Counted from the stretch's first letter, positions 18,162 through 28,782 are shown. The stretch: 64,000 bases of DNA from an uncultured SAR116 cluster alpha proteobacterium (GCA_902619805.1 CACNGC010000004.1:62001-126000), one strand, 5' to 3'. Program-made: numbers and translations. The notes: generated from the letters alone by a model not told the origin.

Positions 18162-18326
18162 TTAAAAATCCGAGCACCTGCCGGCTTTTTCCCAATCTCC
18201 GTATCTTGTAGGTTCTGGGCCCTTTGGGCCACCCTGCTCTTTTGGAATATTTACATTTTCATTTAATTTATCTTTTGTATTATTTTGTTCTTTTTCTTCG
18301 TTTAATTTTGTAGTTTTATTCCTCAT
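18162..18326 (-). CDS. DUF1674 family protein (SDHAF4-like succinate dehydrogenase assembly factor)
   Basis: A 54-codon gene below usual length cut-offs. After a charged, low-complexity first half it ends in the diagnostic GGPKGPEPTRYGDWEKAGR followed by CSDF (54 residues in all). This C-terminal block is the hallmark of DUF1674, whose eukaryotic members (Sdh8/SDHAF4) assist succinate dehydrogenase flavoprotein assembly. No sdh genes are in the window. The bacterial role is inferred by homology. Confidence 0.85.
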   Translation of the reverse strand: MRNKTTKLNEEKEQNNTKDKLNENVNIPKEQGGPKGPEPTRYGDWEKAGRCSDF

Positions 18327-18405
18327 AATAATTTACTTTCTATAAATCTCAATTAGCAAATCACAGTATAATATTAGTTTTTGTTATAAATACAAGGTAG
18401 TAGTT

Positions 18406-19782
18406 TTGATTGAACAAAAATCACTTAAATTTCAAAAATTAGCAAAAAACACGAGGTTAATTGCTTTAGAAGTTTGGATTTTAATTTTTTATAAAAACAA
18501 AAATTTTGAAAAAACATTAGATAATTCCTTTGATTTTAATAAATTAGATAAAAGGGACAAATCCTTTGTATATCTTTTGATTAATTCATCTATGAGGAGA
18601 CACAAACAAGCACAAAGAATTTATACTAAATACGCAAAGCAAGGTATAGATCCAAGGAACAGATACTTGAATAGTATATTGTTGATTGCAACTGTTCAAC
18701 TAATTTGGCTAGAAATAGCACCTTATGCAGTCATAAATGAAGCCGTGTACCAAGCAAAATTATTCATTAGTGAGAAGCAATCTAGGCTAGTAAATGCAGT
18801 TCTTAGAAAAATCAGTCAAAATAAAAAAGAATTTTCTCATATTATTTCAAATGAAGCTTCTAACTTACCAGAATGGCTTTTTAATAGTTGGAAATACTTA
18901 TACGGGAAAAAAAATGTTGACGAGATTGTTAAATTAGCAATGGATCCTCCTCCACTTGATATTGTTATATCAACAAAAATAACTAAAAAAGAAAAAGAAA
19001 TAATTAAATCAGAGCTAAATGGCGTAGAGATATTTCCTAATGTCCTAAGGTGCCCATTTAATGGGAATGTGGAAGATCTACCTAGATTTAAAGATGGTAT
19101 ATGGTGGATACAGGACGCAGCATCTCAAATACCTTGCACTATATTATTAACAAAAATAAAAAAAATTTTTTTAAAATCAATACAATCTCTTAAAATAATT
19201 GATATGTGTTGCGCTCCTGGAGGTAAAACTGCACAACTGTTGGATAATGATTTGGTCATAGATTGTATTGAAAAAAATAAGAATAGATCCAGAATTTTTA
19301 AAAAAAACATGGCTCGACTTAATTTTAATCCAAATTTAATTAATGTGAATGCAGAAGACTTTAATCCAGAATATAAGGCTGATGTTATTTTAATAGATGC
19401 ACCGTGTTCAGGAACTGGTACAATTAGAAAAAATCCCGATATTTTTATAAGAAATGCTCCAAATAACTTAGATAACTTTGTATCAATACAAAATAAAATA
19501 TTAGATAATTCAGCAAAAATCCTAAAGAAAAATGGTCTTATCATGTATGTGACTTGCTCTCTTCAAAAAATCGAAGGAGAAAGAAGAATAGAAGATTTTT
19601 TAAAAAGTCATAAACAATTTTCAATAATAAGTTTTAACTCTGAAGATTTTCCTAAAATAAATGATAGCATTACAAAAGAAGGATTTATTAGAATTCTACC
19701 TAATCATTTTAATTTTAATTTTGAAAATGTTAGTAATGGATCTGATGGATTTTTTATAGCATTATTGAAAAAGGAAAAATAA
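18406..19782 (+). CDS. rsmB: 16S rRNA m5C967 methyltransferase RsmB (Sun/NOL1 family)
   Basis: An N-terminal NusB-like helical domain (about 1-150, with NEAVYQAKLF and SRLVNAVLRK) is followed by the methyltransferase domain. SAM binding is at DMCCAPGGKTAQLL (from about 266), and the two catalytic cysteines are in DAPCSGTG (about 335) and YVTCSLQ (about 384). The start is a TTG with AAGG about 9 nt upstream. It is followed immediately by the heparinase-like gene, then purH, an order common in alphaproteobacteria. Confidence 0.88.
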   Translation: MIEQKSLKFQKLAKNTRLIALEVWILIFYKNKNFEKTLDNSFDFNKLDKRDKSFVYLLINSSMRRHKQAQRIYTKYAKQGIDPRNRYLNSILLIATVQLIWLEIAPYAVINEAVYQAKLFISEKQSRLVNAVLRKISQNKKEFSHIISNEASNLPEWLFNSWKYLYGKKNVDEIVKLAMDPPPLDIVISTKITKKEKEIIKSELNGVEIFPNVLRCPFNGNVEDLPRFKDGIWWIQDAASQIPCTILLTKIKKIFLKSIQSLKIIDMCCAPGGKTAQLLDNDLVIDCIEKNKNRSRIFKKNMARLNFNPNLINVNAEDFNPEYKADVILIDAPCSGTGTIRKNPDIFIRNAPNNLDNFVSIQNKILDNSAKILKKNGLIMYVTCSLQKIEGERRIEDFLKSHKQFSIISFNSEDFPKINDSITKEGFIRILPNHFNFNFENVSNGSDGFFIALLKKEK

Positions 19783-19786
19783 TTTA

Positions 19787-21328
19787 ATGCTTAAGTTAAT
19801 AAATATAATTACAAATAATTATTTTCTTAAACAAAAACTTAAAGTGACAATTCCTAAAACACCAGTAAGAAGACTGACTGATAACTGGCAAGGCTCAACT
19901 AAAAGTGGAAAAAGAATATTAAGTAACCCAGATAATACAAAAACTATTCAGGATTTTAATAAATTCAATTTCATAAGAGATTTAAAATCAGAAGGAAGCA
20001 TAAAAGCAAGGTCGACTACACGATCATTAGTGGAAAACTGGATCAACGAAGATTATAACCTCCGATCTCATGAATATAATTCTGTAATAATGGCAGAAAG
20101 AATTTCATGTTGGAGCTTTAATTATTCTTGGTTTGCAGAGAGTGGTGGATTAGATTTTCAAAGAAAAATTTTAAATTCTATTGCCTTGCAATCTAAATTT
20201 CTTGAATTAAAACTCGATCTATCAAACGACAACCTTGAAAAGATAATTATTATTAAAGGGATTTTAGTATCTAAGTCTATTTTATACGAAACGATAGATA
20301 ATATTAATCAATTATTAACTGTTATTAATCAAAAACTCGAAATCTTGACTAATACTGATGGTGGGCACATAAGCAGAAGTCCTGTTAAGCAATTAAATTT
20401 ATTGAGACATTTAATTGAGATAAGATCTATAATTGCGATTTTAAAAAATGTAGATGCTGATGGGTTGCATAAAAAAACAATAAAAATGGGAGAGTTTTGT
20501 AGAAGTTTTCAAATGCCTGATGAATATTTTTCATGGTTTCATGGTGGTTCCTTAATACAAAAAGAAATTATAAAGCAAACTTTAAATAGAATTGGATATA
20601 AAAATAGGATTTTTAGCCTTGCTGAAGAAACTGGGTTTTGTAGGTTGTCAAATATGAATTCTGTTTTATTTGTGGATATAGGACTAAATAAAAAAACAAT
20701 TCATAATAAAAAAGCTAGCCTATTTGGTTTTGAATTTTTTTATAAAAAAGAAAAGATAATTTCCAACCTTGGAGAAATTAACTCAAAATATAAAAATATG
20801 AAAAACTCTCTTTCTTCTACGGCGGCTCATTCTAGCCTGAATATAGATGATAGAAATAATATAGACCTCAGTGGGAGAAGAATTACAAGAATATCAAATA
20901 TCCAATTTGGAAAAACTAAAGATGGTAATTTATTAGATGTAACTCATTCAGGGTACGAAACAATTTTTGGCGTTCACCACAAAAGACAAATATACCTTTC
21001 TAATAAAAAAAATGAAATTAGAGGAAGAGATGAAATTTTAAATATTGGCAATATTGGTTCAATTCCCAAAAACGCATATATTCGTTTTCATTTATATCCA
21101 GGGATTGAACTCATAAAAACAAGAAGTGGTTCAATAATATTAAATCATCAAAAGGGTTATGTCTGGAAAATGAGCTCTAACAATAAAAATATAAGCATAG
21201 AAAATACAGTAATGTTTACTCCTAATGGCCCAAAGCCATGTAAAGAGCTCAATATTATTTTAAACTTAGAAAAAATAAGAGCATACAAAAGTATTTCTTG
21301 TAATTGGGCATTTGAACTTCAAAAATAA
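19787..21328 (+). CDS. Heparinase II/III family protein
   Basis: This 513-residue protein resembles the heparinase II/III-like proteins found between rsmB and purH in many alphaproteobacteria: a helical alpha-toroid half (NWINEDYNLRSHEYNS, GGHISRSPVKQLNLL) and a beta-rich C-terminal half (GVHHKRQIYLS, RFHLYPGIELIK). True members are polysaccharide lyases. The substrate is unknown, and no signal peptide is obvious, which is odd for a lyase acting on external polymer. It starts 4 nt after rsmB. Confidence 0.82.
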   Translation: MLKLINIITNNYFLKQKLKVTIPKTPVRRLTDNWQGSTKSGKRILSNPDNTKTIQDFNKFNFIRDLKSEGSIKARSTTRSLVENWINEDYNLRSHEYNSVIMAERISCWSFNYSWFAESGGLDFQRKILNSIALQSKFLELKLDLSNDNLEKIIIIKGILVSKSILYETIDNINQLLTVINQKLEILTNTDGGHISRSPVKQLNLLRHLIEIRSIIAILKNVDADGLHKKTIKMGEFCRSFQMPDEYFSWFHGGSLIQKEIIKQTLNRIGYKNRIFSLAEETGFCRLSNMNSVLFVDIGLNKKTIHNKKASLFGFEFFYKKEKIISNLGEINSKYKNMKNSLSSTAAHSSLNIDDRNNIDLSGRRITRISNIQFGKTKDGNLLDVTHSGYETIFGVHHKRQIYLSNKKNEIRGRDEILNIGNIGSIPKNAYIRFHLYPGIELIKTRSGSIILNHQKGYVWKMSSNNKNISIENTVMFTPNGPKPCKELNIILNLEKIRAYKSISCNWAFELQK

Positions 21329-21397
21329 TTTTTAGTTGACTTATCTCATGAAAAGAAATTATTTGAAAGTTATTCAACAAATTTAAAAAGTTTATAC

Positions 21398-23005
21398 ATG
21401 AATAATAATAAAGAAATTTTTTTTACAAAAGATATCAAAATCAAAAGAGCTCTAATTTCAGTAACAGATAAACGTGATCTTGAAAAAACAGCTAAAGTTT
21501 TAGTAAAAAATAAAATAGAAATTCTCTCTACAGGAGGAACTGCTAAATATTTAAAACAAAATTCTATTCCTGTAAAAGAAGTATCAGATCAAACAAACTT
21601 TCCTGAAATTTTAGATGGAAGAGTTAAAACCTTAAATCCTAAAATACATGGTGGTATTCTTTTTAGAAGAGACGATCCTTCACACTTAGAACAAATTCGG
21701 AAACATGATATTTACGAAATAAATCTTTTGATTATTAATTTATATAAATTTAGAGAGACGTTACAAAAAACATCTAAAAACAGAGATTTAATAGAAAATA
21801 TTGATATTGGCGGACCAACAATGATTAGAGCTGGAGCAAAAAATCATGAATTTGTAACAGTTGTTACAGATCCCAATGACTATCCAGAATTTATTTCACA
21901 AATTGATAACAATGGAAAAATTACGTACTCATACAGAAAATATCTTGCCGCAAAGGCATTTAGATTAACTAACGAATACGATAACGCCATTTCAGATTGG
22001 TTAGAAGATAAAGAGATTATCTCATCTACTTTTCCTGAAAATTTGTCTATTAATTTAAATAAGTCATATGAAATGCGATACGGTGAAAACCCACATCAAA
22101 AAGCAGCACTTTATAAAACATCTGATAAAAGAAAAGGAATTACAAATAGTAAAAAACTTCAAGGCAAAGAACTTTCTTATAATAATGTAAATGACGCGGA
22201 CGCTGCATTTGAGCTAGTCTGTGAATTCAAAAAACCGGCTGTTGCCATAATTAAACATGCCAATCCTTGCGGAGTAGCAGAAAACGATGATCTTAATTCT
22301 GCTTGGGAAAAAGCACTTCAAACTGACCCTGTAAGTGCTTTTGGTGGTATAGTATCTATAAATAGAGAATTAACAAAAGATTTAGCTCTCAAAATGAAGT
22401 CACTTTTTTTAGAAGTCATTATTGCTCCCAGTGTTGACAGAGAAGCTTTAGAGATTTTCGCTGACAAGCCTAATGTTAGAATATTGACAACTGGTTCACT
22501 AGCATCACCAGAGGATACAGGTTTATTATTTAAATCTATTTCTGGTGGGATGTTAGTGCAATCGCGTGACTATAAAGTTTTAAACAATGACAACATTAAA
22601 ATAGTAACAAAAAGGAAACCAACAAATAAAGAAATTGATGATTTGTTGTTTGCATGGAAAGTTGTAAAACATACAAAATCTAATGCTATTATTTATGCGA
22701 AAAATTTACAAACTGTAGGTATTGGAGCAGGTCAAATGAGTAGAATTGATTCCACTTCAATAGCTAACGAAAAAGCAAAAAAGGCGTCCAATTTAGCTAA
22801 ATTGGTAACGTCAATGGCTTATAAATCTGTTGTAGCTAGTGATGCATTTTTTCCGTTTGCTGATGGTTTGATTGCTGCAGCAAACGCAGGTGTAACCGCT
22901 GTTATTCAGCCAGGTGGATCTATTCGTGACAAAGAGGTGATTGAAGCAGCTGATGAAAGAAATATTGCGATGATTTTTACATCAATTAGACATTTTAGGC
23001 ATTAA
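21398..23005 (+). CDS. purH: Bifunctional AICAR formyltransferase/IMP cyclohydrolase PurH
   Basis: Catalyses the last two steps of IMP synthesis. The N-terminal cyclohydrolase has the MGS-like fold (RALISVTDKRDLEK, ILSTGGTAKYL, HGGILFRRD) and the C-terminal transformylase carries NNVNDADAA, IIKHANPCG and SDAFFPFADG. The length of 535 is normal. Its stop overlaps the convergent mutY stop by 4 nt. Confidence 0.96.
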   Translation: MNNNKEIFFTKDIKIKRALISVTDKRDLEKTAKVLVKNKIEILSTGGTAKYLKQNSIPVKEVSDQTNFPEILDGRVKTLNPKIHGGILFRRDDPSHLEQIRKHDIYEINLLIINLYKFRETLQKTSKNRDLIENIDIGGPTMIRAGAKNHEFVTVVTDPNDYPEFISQIDNNGKITYSYRKYLAAKAFRLTNEYDNAISDWLEDKEIISSTFPENLSINLNKSYEMRYGENPHQKAALYKTSDKRKGITNSKKLQGKELSYNNVNDADAAFELVCEFKKPAVAIIKHANPCGVAENDDLNSAWEKALQTDPVSAFGGIVSINRELTKDLALKMKSLFLEVIIAPSVDREALEIFADKPNVRILTTGSLASPEDTGLLFKSISGGMLVQSRDYKVLNNDNIKIVTKRKPTNKEIDDLLFAWKVVKHTKSNAIIYAKNLQTVGIGAGQMSRIDSTSIANEKAKKASNLAKLVTSMAYKSVVASDAFFPFADGLIAAANAGVTAVIQPGGSIRDKEVIEAADERNIAMIFTSIRHFRH

Positions 23006-24117
23006 AAATCAAGAATCTCATTATTTTTTAAAGCATTCAAAATTTTTTTAATTAAACTTGGGAGAGCTAATTCATTTATATTTGTTTTTTGTACAAATCT
23101 GTAAGAGCTTTTGCTTAAGTCATTAACCAATGCATTTTCATCATTTATTGTAGCAATTGCCAAAGAGCAATTAAGTTTGAAATGAGTGAAAATGTGATTT
23201 AAATTCTGATCTAATATCTTCCATTTCATACCTAAAAAATTAGGTTTTTTTTTATTAAATTTTGGAGATTTTTTAAATCTATTACTTTCTTCATACCAGC
23301 CTATCGAGGGTAGCACATCCATGTTAGCTAAAAGTCCACTACTCTTATTGGTTTCAAACAAAACAGCACCATCTTTATTCTGTAAATAGAAAAATAATCC
23401 ATACCGCTCTTCTTTTTCTTTTTTTGGAAGTTTTATTGGATATTGCTTAGCACTAGTTGTGCCACCGACGTCACAAATAGCTAATAAAGGACACATTTTG
23501 CATCTTGGTGACTTAGGAATGCAAATTAATGAACCTAAATCCATTAAGGCTTGTGCATAATCTCCATGCCTGTTATCAGGAAGGTGTTTTTCAGCAATGT
23601 TTTTGATAAAAATCTTTGATTCCTTTATGGGTTTTTCAACCGCATAAAATCTTGAAAAAACTCTTTCAACATTTCCATCTACAACATTTGATTTTCTATC
23701 AAATGCTATAGCCATAATGGCTGATGATGTATATTCGCCTATTCCAGGAAGGGCCATTAGAGAATTTTTATCTGTAGGTAAAAATCCATCAAATTTATTA
23801 GAAATTATTTTTGCTGTTTCATGCAAATTTTTAGCTCTACTATAATAGCCAAGTCCTGCCCAATATGAATTAATCTCATGTAATTCTGCTTTTGCAAGGG
23901 CATTAATATCAGGCCATTTTCTAACAAACTTTAAAAAATATGGTATTACTGTTTTTACTAAAGTTTGTTGCAACATAATTTCTGACAAATAAACAAAATA
24001 AGGATTTGAGATCTCACCTGGTGGTGCTCTCCAGGGTAAAATTCTTCTATTAATGTCGTACCAAGATAACAATGAATTAGAAAAAGTATTGTAGTTATTT
24101 TTTTTTACCTGTGTCAT
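23002..24117 (-). CDS. mutY: A/G-specific adenine glycosylase MutY
   Basis: Removes adenine mispaired with 8-oxoguanine. Catalytic Glu46 is in LSEIMLQQT, the helix-hairpin-helix is LPGIGEYTSSAI (123-134), catalytic Asp147 is in VVDGNVERV, and the 4Fe-4S cysteines 199, 206, 209 and 215 have the correct C-x6-C-x2-C-x5-C spacing. A C-terminal NUDIX-like 8-oxoG recognition domain follows. The 371-residue length is normal. It is divergent from the DUF721 gene. Confidence 0.95.
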   Translation of the reverse strand: MTQVKKNNYNTFSNSLLSWYDINRRILPWRAPPGEISNPYFVYLSEIMLQQTLVKTVIPYFLKFVRKWPDINALAKAELHEINSYWAGLGYYSRAKNLHETAKIISNKFDGFLPTDKNSLMALPGIGEYTSSAIMAIAFDRKSNVVDGNVERVFSRFYAVEKPIKESKIFIKNIAEKHLPDNRHGDYAQALMDLGSLICIPKSPRCKMCPLLAICDVGGTTSAKQYPIKLPKKEKEERYGLFFYLQNKDGAVLFETNKSSGLLANMDVLPSIGWYEESNRFKKSPKFNKKKPNFLGMKWKILDQNLNHIFTHFKLNCSLAIATINDENALVNDLSKSSYRFVQKTNINELALPSLIKKILNALKNNEILDF

Positions 24118-24173
24118 AGAATTTTATTATATAATAAAATCAAAAAAATTTAATTTAAAATAATTGTTAACAT

Positions 24174-24611
24174 ATGAAGTCTTTATTAAAAATCACAGAA
24201 AATATTGTTGAGAAAAATCTGAGTAGATTAGGATCTATTCAAAATCATATATTTTTCAATTGGGCACATATTGCAGGTAAATATGCAGATATAACAATTC
24301 CATATAAAATAAAATTTGGTAGAAAAAAAAATATCGATGGCCAGATAATAATCAAAGTCCAAAATGGTTTTGGACTGGAAGTTCAATATGCGATTCCACT
24401 TCTATTAGATCAAATTAATGCTCGATTCGGGTTTAAAGCAATATCAAAAATAAAAATTATTCAAGCTGATATTCAGAAGAACTTTGAAATTAAAAAAGAA
24501 CCTATTAAACATACTTTGGAAAATACTTTAGAAAATTTGGAGTCTAATATACTTCCAGAAAGCGAACTTAAATTAGCGATGCAAGAATTTGAAATTTCTA
24601 GAAAAAAATAG
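24174..24611 (+). CDS. DUF721 (DciA-like) protein
   Basis: A 145-residue protein with the DUF721 pattern: an N-terminal helical segment, FNWAHIAGKYADITIP, then a beta-rich stretch ending LLLDQINARFGFKAISKIKI. DUF721/DciA proteins elsewhere load or recruit the replicative helicase; in alphaproteobacteria this gene sits next to mutY, as here. Function in this organism is inferred. Probably in one unit with the DsbA-like gene and smc. Confidence 0.78.
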   Translation: MKSLLKITENIVEKNLSRLGSIQNHIFFNWAHIAGKYADITIPYKIKFGRKKNIDGQIIIKVQNGFGLEVQYAIPLLLDQINARFGFKAISKIKIIQADIQKNFEIKKEPIKHTLENTLENLESNILPESELKLAMQEFEISRKK

Positions 24612-24708
24612 TTACATTTTATAAAATCTTGTACATTGTAAGTTGATATTAGTATATAAGAATATTATTAATCGGAATTTTAAATGAGCAAAAAAGTTTG
24701 GAGAAAAT

Positions 24709-25335
24709 ATGTTTTTAAATAGACGAAATTTTTTACTATGTATTGGTGCCTTTTTCTTGTTTTCAAATAAAAGTTTTTCAAATCAAAACTCATTAAACGA
24801 GTCAATGCGGAAACAATTTTTGGGATCTAATGATGCCCCCATTAAAATAAAAGAATTCTTTTCATTAACTTGTGGTCACTGTTCTAACTTTCATATAAAA
24901 ACACTACCAGAACTCAAAAAAAAATATATTGACACAGGTAAGGTACAATTAGAATTTGTCGATTATCCTCTTGACAGACTTGCTGTTATAGCAGCTACAT
25001 TAGCTAGATCAATACCTACAGGGGATGGATACTTAGAAGCTGTTAACATTTTATTAAAAAAGCAGAAACAATGGGCGTATTCAAAAAATCCTTTGAATGA
25101 ATTACAATCAATCGCCAAATTATTTGGCATATCATCAAAAAAATTTAATGATATTTCTCAAAACATTCCACTTATGCAGGAAATCGTTACAAAAATGGAA
25201 AAAGAGTCTAAAAACTTTGATATAAATTCTACTCCAACTTTCATTGTAAATGATAAATATAAAATTTCTGGAGCTCTATCTTTCAAAGACTTTGAAAAAG
25301 AGATTTTGAAGTCAATTAACGCAAAAAAGTCTTAA
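24709..25335 (+). CDS. DsbA-family periplasmic thiol:disulfide oxidoreductase
   Basis: The N terminus NRRNFLL followed by a hydrophobic run resembles a Tat or Sec signal. The redox motif is TCGHCSNFH with Cys55 and Cys58, and the cis-Pro loop is STPTFIVN. Thioredoxin-fold with a helical insertion, 208 residues, as in the DsbA/BdbD-like proteins that precede smc in alphaproteobacteria. A GGAG lies 6 nt before the ATG. It likely forms or shuffles disulfides in secreted proteins. Confidence 0.85.
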   Translation: MFLNRRNFLLCIGAFFLFSNKSFSNQNSLNESMRKQFLGSNDAPIKIKEFFSLTCGHCSNFHIKTLPELKKKYIDTGKVQLEFVDYPLDRLAVIAATLARSIPTGDGYLEAVNILLKKQKQWAYSKNPLNELQSIAKLFGISSKKFNDISQNIPLMQEIVTKMEKESKNFDINSTPTFIVNDKYKISGALSFKDFEKEILKSINAKKS

Positions 25336-25353
25336 AGCATAATTGGAAAACAT

Positions 25354-28300
25354 ATGAAATTCAAATCAATAAGAATTTCTGGATTTAAATCTTTTTTAGA
25401 ACCAACAGAAATAGATCTCAATGAAGGCCTTACTGGGATAGTAGGTCCAAATGGCTGTGGAAAATCAAACATTGTAGAAGCTATGAAATGGGTGATGGGT
25501 GAAAACTCAGCAAGACAAATGCGTGGCGAAGGTATGGATGATGTAATTTTTTCTGGATCAAATGAACGTCCAGCAAGAAATTTCGCAGAAGTTACATTTA
25601 AATTAGATAATACTGAAAAAAAAGCTCCTACAAATTTTAATCAATTTGATGAGATTGAAATTTCAAGAAAAATTGAAAGAGAAAAAGGTTCGACTTATAG
25701 AATTAATTCTAAACAAGTTAGAGCTAGAGATGTGCAGTTAATTTTTGCAGATAGCGCTAGTGGGGCTCGATCATCAGGAATTGTAAGTCAAGGTAGGATT
25801 TCACAAATAATTGAATCTAGCCTTGAAGAGAGAAGAATAATTCTTGAAGAAGCTGCAAACATTAAAGGGTTACATAACAGGAAACATGAAGCAGAATTAA
25901 AATTAAACGGAGCTACTGATAACTTAAGTAGGTTGTTAGATGTAGAGAATACATACAATGAACAACTAATAGAACTAGAAAAACAAGGTAGAAAGGCAGC
26001 TCGTTATAGATCAGTAGGAGATAGATTAAGAAAAGCAGAAGCTTCCCTTTTCTTGTCACTACTTAACAAAGCTGAACAGGAATTTAATGACCTAGAAGCA
26101 AAATTTAAGAAATCAAAAAATCAAGTTGAAGAAGCTCAAATAAACTTATCTAAAAATACAAAATCAAAGCTAGAAATTTTTAATAAGTTACCCGAGCTAA
26201 GAACAATTGAAGCAGAAAAAGCTGCTACTTTACAATCATTAAATATTTCTAAAATAAGATTGGAAGAAGAAGAAGGAACTTCAAAAATTACGTTGAATAA
26301 TGTTTTAAACCAAATTTCACAAATAGAAACTGACATTAGAAGAGAAATTGAAATAAAAGATGATGCAATTAAAACAATTTCAAATCTTCTTTTGGAAAAA
26401 GAAAAGCTACTATTAGATACAAAAGATTTTACAATTAAGAAAAATGATTCTGCAAGAAGAGTAAATGAACTTAAAATAAAATCTGAAGATGCAGATGCAA
26501 AACTTTCATCCATTAATTCCGAAATTTTTTCAATAAAATCAGACAAATCAGATCTGGAAAATCGTATTAATAATTTAAAAGAAAAAATAAAAAATTCAGA
26601 AGATCAAAAATCACAGTTCAATATTACTGAAGATAAAAAGTTAATCGATGAGCACAACAAGAAAAGGGTTAATATTGAAAAGTTAATTAAAGAAGAAAGC
26701 AACAAGCTAGAATTAATAAAAAAACAATTAGAAAATGAAGAGAATTTAAGTATAACCCTTAGAGAAAAGAAGGGTAAAATAGATTATGATCTCAATGTAA
26801 TGAGAGCTGATTTACATTCTTTATCTTCGCTATTAGGCTATGATGAATTCAAAAACAACACTCTTGAAGCAACAATAGATGATATAGGAAACCTTCAAGA
26901 TGCAATTGGATCGGTACTAGGTGAAACAATATTAGCTCCTGTAAAATCAGACAATTATGACGAACAGAACATTTCTTACTGGAAAGAAATTACAGCTAAA
27001 TTTGAAGAAAAATTACCCAAAGGTGCTACTCCTATGATCTCAAAAATTAAAAAGAATTCAATTCTAGATATTGCATTAATCGGTATAGGCATCGTAGAAA
27101 ATGAAAAAACTGCTCTTAAACTTCAAAAAGAATTATCTTTTGGACAGGCTTTGACAACTTTAAAAGGAGGCTTGTGGAGATGGGATGGATATGTTCAACC
27201 TTTAGGTGTTCAAAATAGTTATTCAGAAAGATTACAACAAATTACAAAATTAAGAAATTTACAAGATGAATTACCATCCAAAGAAAAAGAAGAAGTTACA
27301 ATTGTTAATGAAATTAATCAAAATGATTTGGAATTAAAGAAATTTTTTGGAACAACGAAGGAAATAGAATCTAAAATAAACTTACTGAATAATGAATTAA
27401 ATGACACAAAATTATCAATTTCAAGTTTAGATTCAAAGATAAATTCAAGTAATATCTTATTAAAAGAACATCAAAATATTTTAGATACATCTCAAAAAGA
27501 ATTAGTAGATTTAGAAACACTATCTAAAAAATCACTAAACTTGCCAACTTTACTAGCAGATGAATTAAAAATCAGAAATGCAGCTGATCAATGTCGAAAC
27601 CAATTAACAGATGCAATGGCTGCAGAGCAACAAATTAGAAATCAGGAAAGTTATCAACAAAGAAACCTAATGCAAATTAACAATCAAAAAAATGATTGGG
27701 AAAACAGAAAGGACGAGGCAGAAACAAGAATTAAATCTTTAAAAGAAAGACTAGATAGCTTGAAAGAAGATAAATCAAGACTTGAGAAGCTACCAGATAA
27801 TTTTGTGGAAAAAGCTAATGAATTAAATATCAAGATTGAAACAGCTAAACAAAAAAGAAACCTAGCTGCAGATAAGTTAGTACAAACGGAAACATTACTT
27901 AATGAAGCAGAAAAATCAGAAAAATCGTCAGAACAAAATTTAGCATCTTTTCGAGAAGATATGATAAAAGTAGAAGCCGCACTTAATCTAGCTAGCACAA
28001 AAATAGAAAATATCGAGGATAGAGTTTATGAGAAACTCAGGGTAAAATCGAAGCAACTAAAAGAAATTGTTAATATAAGTGACAACGAAGAATTAATTAC
28101 ATCAATCGAAACTTTAGAAAAAACAGTTCAAAGATTATTAAATGAAAGAGAATCATTAGGCGCTGTAAATTTACGTGCTGAAGAAGAAATGAACGAAATG
28201 AGACAAAAAATTGAATTGATGTCTAAGGAAAGAATTGACTTAGAATTAGCAATTGAAAAACTAAAAAGTGGAATTTTTGAATTAAATAAGGAAGGCAGAC

Positions 28301-28782
28301 AACGTCTTAAAGATAGTTTTGAGCTCGTAAATAAAAACTTTAAGGATCTTTTTAAAGAGCTTTTTGGAGGTGGAGACGCTGAATTAAAATTAGTTGGAGA
28401 TGATGATCCTCTTAAAGCTGGGTTGGAAATATTAGCAAGTCCACCTGGAAAAAAAATGCAATTACTTTCCTTGTTGTCAGGTGGAGAACAAGCTTTAACA
28501 GCCATATCTCTCATTTTCTCTGTTTTTTTATGCAATCCTGCTCCAATATGTATTTTAGATGAGGTAGATGCTGCTTTGGATGATAGTAATGTTAGCAGAT
28601 TCTGTAACTTATTAGATAAAATAGTAGATGAAACAGAAACCTATTTTTTAGTTGTGACACACCACAGATTGACTATGGCTAAAATGAATAGGCTTTTTGG
28701 TGTTACTATGGAACAAAAAGGCATAAGTAGACTAGTTTCCGTTGATTTAGAACAAGCAAATAAAATAAAGGATATAGCCTAA
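25354..28782 (+). CDS. smc: Chromosome partition protein Smc
   Basis: Condensin ATPase of 1142 residues. Walker A GPNGCGKSN (31-39) is at the N terminus; long coiled coils flank a central hinge around residues 490-620; the C-terminal head carries LSGGEQALTAIS (from about 1041) and Walker B CILDEVDAALDD (about 1065). Size and architecture are typical. ScpA/ScpB are not in the window. Starts 18 nt after the DsbA-like gene. Confidence 0.96.
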   Translation: MKFKSIRISGFKSFLEPTEIDLNEGLTGIVGPNGCGKSNIVEAMKWVMGENSARQMRGEGMDDVIFSGSNERPARNFAEVTFKLDNTEKKAPTNFNQFDEIEISRKIEREKGSTYRINSKQVRARDVQLIFADSASGARSSGIVSQGRISQIIESSLEERRIILEEAANIKGLHNRKHEAELKLNGATDNLSRLLDVENTYNEQLIELEKQGRKAARYRSVGDRLRKAEASLFLSLLNKAEQEFNDLEAKFKKSKNQVEEAQINLSKNTKSKLEIFNKLPELRTIEAEKAATLQSLNISKIRLEEEEGTSKITLNNVLNQISQIETDIRREIEIKDDAIKTISNLLLEKEKLLLDTKDFTIKKNDSARRVNELKIKSEDADAKLSSINSEIFSIKSDKSDLENRINNLKEKIKNSEDQKSQFNITEDKKLIDEHNKKRVNIEKLIKEESNKLELIKKQLENEENLSITLREKKGKIDYDLNVMRADLHSLSSLLGYDEFKNNTLEATIDDIGNLQDAIGSVLGETILAPVKSDNYDEQNISYWKEITAKFEEKLPKGATPMISKIKKNSILDIALIGIGIVENEKTALKLQKELSFGQALTTLKGGLWRWDGYVQPLGVQNSYSERLQQITKLRNLQDELPSKEKEEVTIVNEINQNDLELKKFFGTTKEIESKINLLNNELNDTKLSISSLDSKINSSNILLKEHQNILDTSQKELVDLETLSKKSLNLPTLLADELKIRNAADQCRNQLTDAMAAEQQIRNQESYQQRNLMQINNQKNDWENRKDEAETRIKSLKERLDSLKEDKSRLEKLPDNFVEKANELNIKIETAKQKRNLAADKLVQTETLLNEAEKSEKSSEQNLASFREDMIKVEAALNLASTKIENIEDRVYEKLRVKSKQLKEIVNISDNEELITSIETLEKTVQRLLNERESLGAVNLRAEEEMNEMRQKIELMSKERIDLELAIEKLKSGIFELNKEGRQRLKDSFELVNKNFKDLFKELFGGGDAELKLVGDDDPLKAGLEILASPPGKKMQLLSLLSGGEQALTAISLIFSVFLCNPAPICILDEVDAALDDSNVSRFCNLLDKIVDETETYFLVVTHHRLTMAKMNRLFGVTMEQKGISRLVSVDLEQANKIKDIA

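Noticed and set aside
24684-24722. 12-codon ORF overlapping the DsbA-like start, possible leader peptide
   Set aside because: No attenuator hairpin, no repeated regulatory codons; likely chance.
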